DNA of 10,979 nt from assembly GCA_964360605.1 (NCBI GenBank), contig CAYHXN010000020.1:1-10979 (forward strand), given 5' to 3'. The translations under genes were made by a program, and so were the position numbers. Under the pieces are notes generated by a model. It searched no databases. It was not told where the DNA came from and was given only the letters and a program-made list of their open reading frames with translations. Below are positions 1 through 5,321 of the stretch, one piece after another. The DNA is from CAYHXN01 sp964360605. GTDB taxonomy: Bacteria; Patescibacteriota; Minisyncoccia; UBA6257; WO2-44-18. Each line of letters opens with the position of its first letter. Position 1 is the stretch's first letter.

Positions 1-3
1 AAA

Positions 4-12
4 TGCTATGAT
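4..12 (+). promoter_or_regulatory. Extended -10 promoter for tRNA-Glu
   Basis: The bases TGCTATGAT form an extended -10 element (TGn followed by TATGAT, 5 of 6 matches to TATAAT). A start site about 7 nt downstream would fall near position 19, giving a leader of about 10 nt before the mature tRNA at 29. The -35 region lies outside the window. The assignment is inferred from motif and spacing. Confidence 0.5.
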
Positions 13-28
13 ATATAATAATCGTTCT

Positions 29-101
29 GCTCCTATCGTCTAGAGGCCTAGGACGCTGCCCTCTCACGGCGGAAACTCGGGTTCGAATCCCGATAGGAGC
101 A
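29..101 (+). tRNA. tRNA-Glu (anticodon CTC)
   Basis: The sequence folds as a cloverleaf. The 7-bp acceptor stem is 29-35 with 94-100 (GCTCCTA/TAGGAGC). The anticodon stem is 56-60 with 68-72, and the 7-nt loop CCTCTCA places anticodon CTC at 63-65. The T arm carries GGTTCGAATCC. The D arm (TCGTCTAGAGGCCTAGGAC) closely resembles bacterial tRNA-Glu. The discriminator is A101. No CCA is encoded (the next bases are CTA), so a CCA-adding enzyme is needed. The gene reads toward murF and its last base touches the murF stop codon. No T-rich terminator follows on the + strand, so the 3' end must come from processing. Confidence 0.96.
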
Positions 102-1334
102 CTAAACCTGCCTTATCTCGTCTACTATCTTATCTAACTGCATCGCTCGCGAGGCTTTGACTAACACCAAATCCCCCTTTTTTATGATTTCTTGAACTTT
201 TAATTTAGCCTCATCGGCAGTGTCAAAACTAAAAATTCTTTTTCTTGGAAGACCGAATTTATACGCCGATTCAGCGATAAATTTGGCGCGAGATCCTACA
301 GTTACCAAGGCGTCAAAAGCTTTAGCAGCCATTCTTCCGATTTCTTCATGGGCTTCAATGGTGTATTTACCTATTTCCAACATATCTCCCAAAACTCCGA
401 TCTTCCGCATTTTCCCGAGGGACCTGATTGTGTTTAAAGCCTCATGCATAGAAGCCGGCGAGGCATTATAGCTATCATCTAAAACATAGGTCCCCTTTAC
501 GCCGACCAAAAGCTTCATCCGATGTTCCGGAGATTGGTAATATCCCAAAGCCTCCGCTATTTTGACCAAATTAAGACCGAAAACAATTCCGACACCGGCG
601 GCCGCGGCAGCAGCATAAGTCTGGGCCTTACCATAGCTGTCTTCCAAGTGAACCGGAACGAAACTTCCGCCGTATTCCAATTTAAAAGAAATTCCCGCCG
701 GTCGGCCATTATCCAAGCGGTGTTCAAAATTAGTAATTCTCATTTCCGAACCCTCGCCGAAACCATAACTCACGACATGCGCCCTAGTCCGTTCTTTCAT
801 ATCCAGTACCGCCTGGTCATCAAAATTTAAAACCGTAAAACCCGTAGCGCCAATCGCTTCCACTAACCGCGATTTTTCCCGAGCTACCGTCTCCGGTCCG
901 CTATAAAATTCCACGTGCGCCGGTATGTCCCCAATTGCCGTAACAATCCCAATCTGCGGTTTGGCAATTTCCAGCAGATATTTAATGTCGCCCGGCTTAT
1001 CCGCTCCGTATTCTAAAATTAAAACCTCTGGGTAATTTACCCGCACTAATAATCTAAGACAGGAAGCTAAAATAACTTGGCACCAGAAAAATACGCCGCC
1101 AACACGGTCGTAGTTTCCTAATATAGTGAGGGGTAAACCAATGTCATTATTAAAATTTCCGGAGCTCGCCCGAACCGAACGAAAAGAGCGCAATACAACG
1201 TTAACAGCTTCTTTGGTAGAAGTTTTTCCGACACTGCCGGTAATACCAACAATACCCGGCTGGTATTTACGGATAGTCAATTTCGCCAATAACCTTAGCT
1301 TCCATTTAAGAATTTTTATAAGCTGGTTTTTCAT
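102..1334 (-). CDS. murF: UDP-N-acetylmuramoyl-tripeptide--D-Ala-D-Ala ligase (MurF), lacking the usual N-terminal domain
   Basis: MurF adds D-Ala-D-Ala to the UDP-MurNAc-tripeptide in the cytoplasm, the last ligase step of the peptidoglycan precursor. The 410-residue product has the Mur-ligase P-loop GITGSVGKTST (residues 30-40), EYGAD (108-112), the AREKS segment with the lysine (K154) expected to be carbamylated, the MurF-type motif DDSYNASPASM (286-296) and C-terminal GDMLEIG (316-322). MurE would carry a different motif at the DSYNASP site, so MurF is preferred. Typical MurF has about 90 residues before the P-loop that bind the UDP part; here there are only about 29, basic and hydrophobic. 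A second hydrophobic stretch (about 80-97) could touch the membrane. The ATG overlaps the ftsI stop as TAATG, indicating translational coupling. The gene ends with TAG directly against the tRNA. Confidence 0.93.
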   Translation of the reverse strand: MKNQLIKILKWKLRLLAKLTIRKYQPGIVGITGSVGKTSTKEAVNVVLRSFRSVRASSGNFNNDIGLPLTILGNYDRVGGVFFWCQVILASCLRLLVRVNYPEVLILEYGADKPGDIKYLLEIAKPQIGIVTAIGDIPAHVEFYSGPETVAREKSRLVEAIGATGFTVLNFDDQAVLDMKERTRAHVVSYGFGEGSEMRITNFEHRLDNGRPAGISFKLEYGGSFVPVHLEDSYGKAQTYAAAAAAGVGIVFGLNLVKIAEALGYYQSPEHRMKLLVGVKGTYVLDDSYNASPASMHEALNTIRSLGKMRKIGVLGDMLEIGKYTIEAHEEIGRMAAKAFDALVTVGSRAKFIAESAYKFGLPRKRIFSFDTADEAKLKVQEIIKKGDLVLVKASRAMQLDKIVDEIRQV

Positions 1335-2974
1335 TAATTCTGTAAATTATCCGGCGGTATGTTGTAGTAGTTCAAAATAAATTCCGCTAACTCCTTAAAT
1401 GCCGGAACAACAGTCGCTCCAGCCAACGGCGCTTGAGGCCGGTCTACTTTGATTAGAATCGTAAATTTTGGGTCGCTAGCCGGCGCGAAACCGACAAAAC
1501 TATGTATATAGGCCTCTAGATAACCGCCGTTTTTTAAATCCGGAATTTGAGCGGTTCCGGTTTTCCCGGCAATTTTGTACTGGGGAATTTGAGCAACCCC
1601 TGCCTTCTGTACCGCCGAAACCATCATATCAGTAACTTGTTTAGCGGTATCCGGTTTTATAACTTCTCTGATCCGTTGAGACGTTTCTTCGTCGGTAATT
1701 AAAGGTTTCATTAAAATGCCCTGATTAGCAATAGCGGAGATAGCGGAAATTAACCTTATCGGTGTTACGGAAACGCCTTGGCCGAAAGCGGCGGTGGCAA
1801 AGTTAATTTCCCGAAAACTGGTTTTAAGATTAGTTAAACGGCCCGAAACTTCGCCGGGCAAATTAATCTCTGTCTTGTCTTGGAAACCAAATTGTAATAA
1901 ATAGTTGTAAAAAATGTCCGGTCCTATTTGACGCTGGGCAAAGACCGCTCCGGTATTAATGGAACGTTCAATAACATTGGTCATAGTCACTTTTCCATAA
2001 GCGCCGTGTTCGTCAAAATCCCAGTTTTTAATTGTTCTACCATTAAGAGTTATGGAACCGCTGTCGTAGTAAGTCGTCTCCGGAGTTATCTTACCGCTGT
2101 CTATGCCAATTGCCATAGTAATAACCTTAAAAACCGAACCCGGCTCATAAATCAATTGCACTGCCGGATTTAAATAATTCTTAATCGGAGAATTAGAATA
2201 ATCATTTGGATCAAAAACTGGATAATTACCGAGGGCCAGGATCCGGCCGGTCTTCGGGTCTTGGACGATTACGGTGCCGCCAGCCGCCTTATATTTTTCA
2301 ATTACTCCCCGCAAAACCGATTCAGCCTGCGCTTGGATATTGCGATCTAGCGTTAGTTTTAAATCGTTTCCATCTACCGGTTCAACTATTTTCTCCTCTT
2401 CCAATTTTCCGTCTTTGCCAGCCAATAAATCCTCAAAATAAAGCTCAGCGCCGTAACGGCCGCGCAACCGGTCATCGTTATCGGCCAAACTTACAAAGCC
2501 CAAAAGGTGCGCCGCTAAATCGCCGAACGGATAGGAGCGAAGTTCCTCTCGATTCACATAAATACCCGGCAGATTAAGCTCTGATACCGCCGCCACTTCT
2601 TCGGGAGTGGCTTTGGCGATTAATAATTCATAAAGGTCGCCGTCTTTGGAAAACTGGGTAATGAGTTTTTCTAAATCTAGCTTAAGAGCTTCGGAGATTT
2701 TTTTAGCCGATTCGTCAATGTTTTGGATTTCTGAAGGTACCGCGAAAATCAGCGGGTACTTTTTGTTTATAGCCGCCGGAATAGAGTTTCCGTTTTTGTC
2801 TGAAAAATAAATAATGCCGCGTTTGGCTTTTAAAAGTCCGGCGGAGCCATATTGCGTTTCCGCTTTAGCGGAATAGTAGTCGCCCTTTTCTATCTGAAGG
2901 CGGTAAATATTAAAAACTAAACTGGAATAGATTAAAGCTATTCCTATTAATATAATAGATAGTCTAAAATTCAT
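1334..2974 (-). CDS. ftsI: Penicillin-binding protein, FtsI/PBP2-type peptidoglycan transpeptidase
   Basis: This is a class B (monofunctional) PBP that cross-links peptidoglycan outside the membrane, probably the septal enzyme given its place in the dcw cluster. The 546-residue product has one N-terminal membrane segment (about 5-24), a PBP dimerisation region (about 45-195, with RGIIY near 52-56) and a transpeptidase domain (about 230-535). All three catalytic motifs are present: SVFK with nucleophile S280 (280-283), SIN (338-340) and KTGTAQ (471-476). Length is in the usual class B range. There is no clear C-terminal PASTA repeat. The gene starts 16 nt after the ftsL-like stop without a Shine-Dalgarno motif and shares one base with murF. 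FtsI versus another class B PBP rests mainly on context. Confidence 0.92.
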   Translation of the reverse strand: MNFRLSIILIGIALIYSSLVFNIYRLQIEKGDYYSAKAETQYGSAGLLKAKRGIIYFSDKNGNSIPAAINKKYPLIFAVPSEIQNIDESAKKISEALKLDLEKLITQFSKDGDLYELLIAKATPEEVAAVSELNLPGIYVNREELRSYPFGDLAAHLLGFVSLADNDDRLRGRYGAELYFEDLLAGKDGKLEEEKIVEPVDGNDLKLTLDRNIQAQAESVLRGVIEKYKAAGGTVIVQDPKTGRILALGNYPVFDPNDYSNSPIKNYLNPAVQLIYEPGSVFKVITMAIGIDSGKITPETTYYDSGSITLNGRTIKNWDFDEHGAYGKVTMTNVIERSINTGAVFAQRQIGPDIFYNYLLQFGFQDKTEINLPGEVSGRLTNLKTSFREINFATAAFGQGVSVTPIRLISAISAIANQGILMKPLITDEETSQRIREVIKPDTAKQVTDMMVSAVQKAGVAQIPQYKIAGKTGTAQIPDLKNGGYLEAYIHSFVGFAPASDPKFTILIKVDRPQAPLAGATVVPAFKELAEFILNYYNIPPDNLQN

Positions 2975-2990
2975 TTTAAAACTGTCTTAT

Positions 2991-3299
2991 CTATTGGGAA
3001 GCGACAACGGGATTGCTTTCCATATAATTCGGCCGGCTCTCTTTTACCAACGATAACTTACTGGCAACGGAAATCAGATTTTTAGAGTCAAGGATGTTAT
3101 AAAGCTGATTCCTACTCTCAGCGCTTAAAGATTGAAACTCCTGTAATTTCACCTCTAATCCTTTCAGAGAATAATTAAGAGAAACGTTACGGCTATAAAC
3201 ATGGATATTAGCTAAAGCTAAACCAAGTAAAATAAGAAACCAGACGACGACGCGTGAATTAAAGCGAATTTTAGATTGATTGGGAGTAAAAATAGTCAT
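2991..3299 (-). CDS. ftsL: FtsL-like small bitopic division protein
   Basis: The 102-residue product has a short basic cytoplasmic tail, one transmembrane helix (about 17-35) and an extracytoplasmic helical region rich in Leu, Glu, Gln and Ser (about 40-85) that could form a coiled coil. This is the size and topology of FtsL/DivIC-type divisome proteins, which bridge FtsQ/DivIB and the FtsW-FtsI synthase. The slot between rsmH and ftsI is the canonical ftsL position. FtsL sequences diverge strongly, so the call depends on topology and synteny, not on residues. The gene starts 13 nt after the rsmH stop, ends in TAG, and lies 16 nt before ftsI. No Shine-Dalgarno motif precedes it. It could instead be a DivIC-like protein. 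Confidence 0.72.
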   Translation of the reverse strand: MTIFTPNQSKIRFNSRVVVWFLILLGLALANIHVYSRNVSLNYSLKGLEVKLQEFQSLSAESRNQLYNILDSKNLISVASKLSLVKESRPNYMESNPVVASQ

Positions 3300-3312
3300 C
3301 TAAATTAAATCA

Positions 3313-4248
3313 TTAACTAACAACGGCGGCTCGCATTTTCGCGGATCGAGCGCGGGGGTTATTTTGACTCTCCTCACGGCTCGGTATCACGGGTTTTTTA
3401 GTTAGAATTTTTAATTTGTCGGCCTTTTGAAAATCGCGGAAATAATTTTTTACCAGTCTGTCTTCTAAAGAATGAAAAGAGATAATAGCAATTCGTCCGC
3501 CGGATTTTAAAATTTTTAGTAAATCCTGCAAAACTTTTTCCAAGTTTTCTAACTCGTGATTGACATAAATCCGAAGCGCTAAAAAAGTTCTGGTGGCAGG
3601 ATGGATGCGTCCTCGTTCGTAGTTCTTCGGAACCGCTCGGACAATCGTCTCAACTAAATCTTTAGTGGTGCGAATGGGTTTGATTCTTTGCTGTTCTTTA
3701 ATGGATCGGGCAATGCGGCGGGAAAATTTTTCTTGACTGTATTCCCAAAGAATTTTTCCCAATTCTTCTTCATTAAGCTTTTGCAAAATATCGCGCGCTG
3801 ACGGCAACTCGGGGTTGATGTTCATTAATAGTGGTTCGTCTCTTTGAAAGCTGAATCCCTTGCCGGATAAATCTAATTGATCAGAAGAAATGCCCAAATC
3901 TAATAACAATCCATCAGCCTTAGGTAATCCTTTTTTTACTAACAAATAGGATAGGTCGGCGAAATTCTCAACTTGAAACATGAATCTTGGATCTTGTCCC
4001 GCCGCTGGCGGGATCCCGCCTTCTGAAAAATTATTGAATCGGTGGCGGGAAATCATGAATTGCCTTGCGGTTGTCGCATCTTGATCGATTACTAACAATT
4101 TTCCGTTTTCTCCCAAACAGTTAAGGATCGCTTGGGAATGTCCGCCGCCGCCATAAGTCCCATCAATGAAAAATTCTCCGGGCTTGGGATCTAATATCTC
4201 AATTATTTCTTTTAAAAGAACTGGCTTGTGTCTTGAGTCTTGAAACAT
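3313..4248 (-). CDS. rsmH: 16S rRNA (cytosine(1402)-N(4))-methyltransferase RsmH (MraW)
   Basis: RsmH methylates N4 of C1402 in the ribosomal P site using S-adenosylmethionine. Visible landmarks, numbered from this start, are HKPVLLKEI (7-15), the SAM-binding DGTYGGGGHS (29-38), DQD (55-57), DLGISSDQLD (117-126), RIHPATRTFLALRIYVN (214-230), ISFHSLEDRLVK (256-267) and a C-terminal NPRARSAKMRA. I prefer the ATG at 4248, which gives 311 residues, because RsmH proteins begin just before the HxPVLLxE motif. An in-frame ATG at 4311 would add 21 residues from an A+T-rich, non-conserved stretch. Between the SAM motif DQD and DLGISS there is an extra segment of about 14 residues (GIPPAAGQDP and flanks) encoded by a palindromic repeat. 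The gene follows mraZ and precedes ftsL by 13 nt. Confidence 0.94.
   Translation of the reverse strand: MFQDSRHKPVLLKEIIEILDPKPGEFFIDGTYGGGGHSQAILNCLGENGKLLVIDQDATTARQFMISRHRFNNFSEGGIPPAAGQDPRFMFQVENFADLSYLLVKKGLPKADGLLLDLGISSDQLDLSGKGFSFQRDEPLLMNINPELPSARDILQKLNEEELGKILWEYSQEKFSRRIARSIKEQQRIKPIRTTKDLVETIVRAVPKNYERGRIHPATRTFLALRIYVNHELENLEKVLQDLLKILKSGGRIAIISFHSLEDRLVKNYFRDFQKADKLKILTKKPVIPSREESQNNPRARSAKMRAAVVS
3997..4050. repeat. TCCCGCC/GGCGGGA palindrome cluster inserted in frame in rsmH
   Basis: TCCCGCC occurs at 3997-4003 and 4014-4020, and its inverse GGCGGGA at 4007-4013 and 4044-4050. The first pair is a 7-bp hairpin with a GCT loop; the second pair is spaced by 23 nt. Next to them (3971-3996) are short CTTGAAACAT/CTTGGATCTTG units that also appear around the rsmH start (about 4230-4266). 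The block keeps the rsmH frame open and codes for the extra segment not expected from the family. Confidence 0.75.
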
Positions 4249-4334
4249 AAAACTTGAAACTTGTAATTTATTATTTAAATTAAGGAATTTATAAATTGTT
4301 GTTTGATTCATGGTTCAAGCCTCATGATTCACGA

Positions 4335-4763
4335 TTAAATTCCGAGCTCCCCCAACTTTTCCGCTATCTCGTCAGAGGAGGCCTCAGTTTTAGATTTATA
4401 TCGGTTCCAACCCGCTTCGTCCCAAATTTCCATTCTGTTGTAAACTCCGGCAATAATGGTCTGCTTCTTTAAATTGGCGTAGCGGCGAAGATAATCCGGA
4501 ACCAGAATCCTCCCCTGCCGATCTAATGGCGCCTCCATCGCTCCGGAAAGCATTAAACGCGCGAAAGCGCGCGAGTTTGCTTGAGTTAAGGGCAGAGCCA
4601 TAATTTTTTTTGCTAAAATATCCCATTCGCTTTTTCTAAAAACAAATAAACACTTATCTAAACCGCGCGTGATGATGGCGCCTTTTAGCTGCGAACGAAA
4701 TTTCGCCGGAACCGCCATCCGTCCTTTTTCGTCTAAATTATGTTTGTATTCTCCAATAAACAT
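4335..4763 (-). CDS. mraZ: MraZ, dcw-cluster transcriptional regulator
   Basis: MraZ is a ring-forming DNA-binding protein with two SpoVT/AbrB-like repeats, and in studied bacteria it represses its own dcw operon. The 142-residue product is the usual length. It starts with the typical MFIGEYKHNLDEKGR, and the two repeats carry the DxxGR signature at residues 11-15 (DEKGR) and 81-85 (DRQGR), each followed by a VP motif (VPAKFR; VPDYLR). It is the first gene of the cluster, 23 nt before the longer rsmH start and 86 nt before the preferred one. A TGGGG array about 190-260 bp upstream on the coding strand fits an autoregulatory operator. No Shine-Dalgarno sequence precedes the ATG; instead there is an A-rich octamer repeat. 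Confidence 0.97.
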   Translation of the reverse strand: MFIGEYKHNLDEKGRMAVPAKFRSQLKGAIITRGLDKCLFVFRKSEWDILAKKIMALPLTQANSRAFARLMLSGAMEAPLDRQGRILVPDYLRRYANLKKQTIIAGVYNRMEIWDEAGWNRYKSKTEASSDEIAEKLGELGI

Positions 4764-4766
4764 CGC

Positions 4767-4794
4767 TTTTAGTTTTTTAGTTTTTTAGTTTTTA
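4767..4794. repeat. AGTTTTTT octamer tandem repeat before mraZ
   Basis: Three near-identical octamers lie at 4771-4778, 4779-4786 and 4787-4794 (last base changed to A), preceded by a partial unit. On the mraZ strand they read as CTAAAAAA units ending about 4 nt before the ATG. The stretch would be single-stranded A-rich mRNA where a ribosome-binding site would normally sit. Tandem homopolymeric units are also prone to length change. Confidence 0.7.
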
Positions 4795-4806
4795 ACTTTT
4801 TGGCGA

Positions 4807-4937
4807 GGGCAGTTGTTCCGAAGACCGTATCGGAGGCACGCCAGCTCGGTGTCCCGCAAAGCGGGACTGGCGTGCCGAGATAGAGGCAGATTTGTTCGCT
4901 GGAAACGAATCATGCCGTGTCTGAGGAACAACTGCCT
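4807..4937. other. Multi-hairpin palindromic element 1 (mraZ leader)
   Basis: Outer arms GGCAGTTGTTCC (4808-4819) and GGAACAACTGCC (4925-4936) form a perfect 12-bp stem. Inside are GGCACGCCAG with CTGGCGTGCC (near 4835-4874) around a nested hairpin TCCCGC-AAA-GCGGGA, and a second hairpin at about 4890-4912 (GATTTGTT with AACGAATC). A CTCGG/CCGAG pairing competes with the long inner stem, so two folds are possible. If the cluster promoter lies near 5005, this would be the 5' leader of the mraZ mRNA. The second hairpin has a G-U pair as + strand RNA but a C-A mismatch as minus RNA, so the active strand is uncertain. I recognise no known RNA family. Confidence 0.6.
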
Positions 4938-4949
4938 GAGCCTAGTTTT

Positions 4950-5025
4950 CCCCAGATTAGCGTAGTTTTCCCCACCTTTATCCACAATTCCCCACCGCAA
5001 TTTAACTATACCCCACCCTATGCCA
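4950..5025 (-). promoter_or_regulatory. Putative MraZ operator: phased TGGGG array
   Basis: On the minus strand, TGGGG occurs at 4954-4950, 4974-4970, 4994-4990 and 5015-5011. Weaker TGG copies occur at 4984-4980 (TGGAT) and 5025-5021 (TGGCA). Intervals between units are 20, 10, 10, 21 and 10 bp, so all sit on one face of the helix. Established knowledge: E. coli MraZ binds TGGGN repeats separated by 5 bp, a 10-bp period. The array surrounds a possible -10 (TATAGT, 5010-5005) and lies upstream of mraZ, so autoregulation is a reasonable inference. Confidence 0.65.
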
Positions 5026-5055
5026 CAGCGTAAAATACCCTTTTGTGGATAAAGG
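4975..5055. promoter_or_regulatory. Inverted pair of DnaA-box sequences
   Basis: CCTTTATCCACAA (4975-4987) and its exact inverse TTGTGGATAAAGG (5043-5055) form a 13-bp inverted repeat. Each contains TTATCCACA, a perfect DnaA box (4978-4986 on +; 5052-5044 on minus). They frame the putative dcw promoter. One copy overlaps a weak unit of the TGGGG array. DnaA control of the cluster is an inference. Confidence 0.5.
5005..5034 (-). promoter_or_regulatory. Candidate dcw cluster promoter (weak)
   Basis: The minus-strand hexamer TATAGT (5010-5005) is a 5 of 6 match to the -10 consensus. TTTACG at 5034-5029 is a poor -35 at 18-bp spacing. It is embedded in the TGGGG array, as expected for a MraZ-controlled promoter. 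A start near 4998 would give an mraZ leader of roughly 235 nt containing palindromic element 1. Support is motif and position only. Confidence 0.35.
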
Positions 5056-5060
5056 TCTCA

Positions 5061-5196
5061 GCCAAATTATCTTCAGGAAACAGCCCTAGTTTTTTCCAGC
5101 AAAAACTAGGGCTTCGGTCCTCGCGTTTTTTATTCCCCGCTAAAGCGGGGAAACCAAGCTAAAAAACGCTGCGAGTGTTCCTGCAGATAAGTTGGC
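5061..5196. other. Multi-hairpin palindromic element 2
   Basis: Nearly all 136 bp can pair. Outer arms run from GCCAA at 5061-5065 with TTGGC at 5192-5196 through TTATCT/AGATAA and CAGGAA/TTCCTG, with two mismatches. Arm A is AGCCCTAGTTTTT with AAAAACTAGGGCT (5082-5113, 13 bp, loop TCCAGC). Arm B is CTCGC with GCGAG (5120-5124/5171-5175), then GTTTTTTA with TAAAAAAC, then TTCCCCGC-TAAA-GCGGGGAA (5133-5152). The layout is a closing stem with two arms, like a three-way junction. It could be a structured RNA or a non-autonomous palindromic repeat. The stretch 5197-5280 that follows holds only a small hairpin near 5233-5252 (AAGGC/GCCTT) and no gene I can support. Confidence 0.6.
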
Positions 5197-5280
5197 TTCA
5201 ATGTTGTTTGGGTCGGTCGGCTCCGAGACATTCCGAAAAGGCAGTGCCTTCGCTATTAAATACTAAACATTCCTTTAACT

Positions 5281-5313
5281 AAACTGCTCCGATGAACATC
5301 GGAGCAGTTTTTT
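5281..5313. terminator. Hairpin terminator, T-run on the + strand
   Basis: AAACTGCTCCGAT (5281-5293) pairs with ATCGGAGCAGTTT (5298-5310), a perfect 13-bp stem with loop GAAC. On the + strand it runs into six T (5308-5313). On the minus strand, the direction of the gene ending at 5322, the tail is TTTAGTTAAAGG, a weaker U-tract. It probably works in both directions. Confidence 0.8.
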
Positions 5314-5321
5314 AAATTCTT

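Noticed and set aside
220..830. Plus-strand open frames opposite murF (220-471, 522-830) and similar ones opposite ftsI
   Set aside because: They are antisense to a well-supported conserved gene, have no domain signature, and are not accompanied by promoter or initiation signals.
4785..5000. Open frame of 71 codons on the minus strand upstream of mraZ
   Set aside because: It runs through the palindromic element and the TGGGG array, its peptide has no recognisable features, and non-coding functions explain the sequence better.
4975..5055. Replication origin (oriC) because of perfect DnaA boxes
   Set aside because: Only two boxes, no adjacent dnaA or dnaN gene and no clear A+T-rich unwinding region; a regulatory role at the dcw promoter fits better.
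3997..5152. CRISPR array from the recurring CCCGC/GCGGG palindromes
   Set aside because: The copies are few, irregularly spaced and not separated by uniform spacers, and no cas gene is present.
5061..5313. Known RNAs (RNase P RNA, tmRNA, 6S RNA, SRP RNA)
   Set aside because: I could not find their conserved core sequences; the three-way-junction layout does not match what I know of these families.
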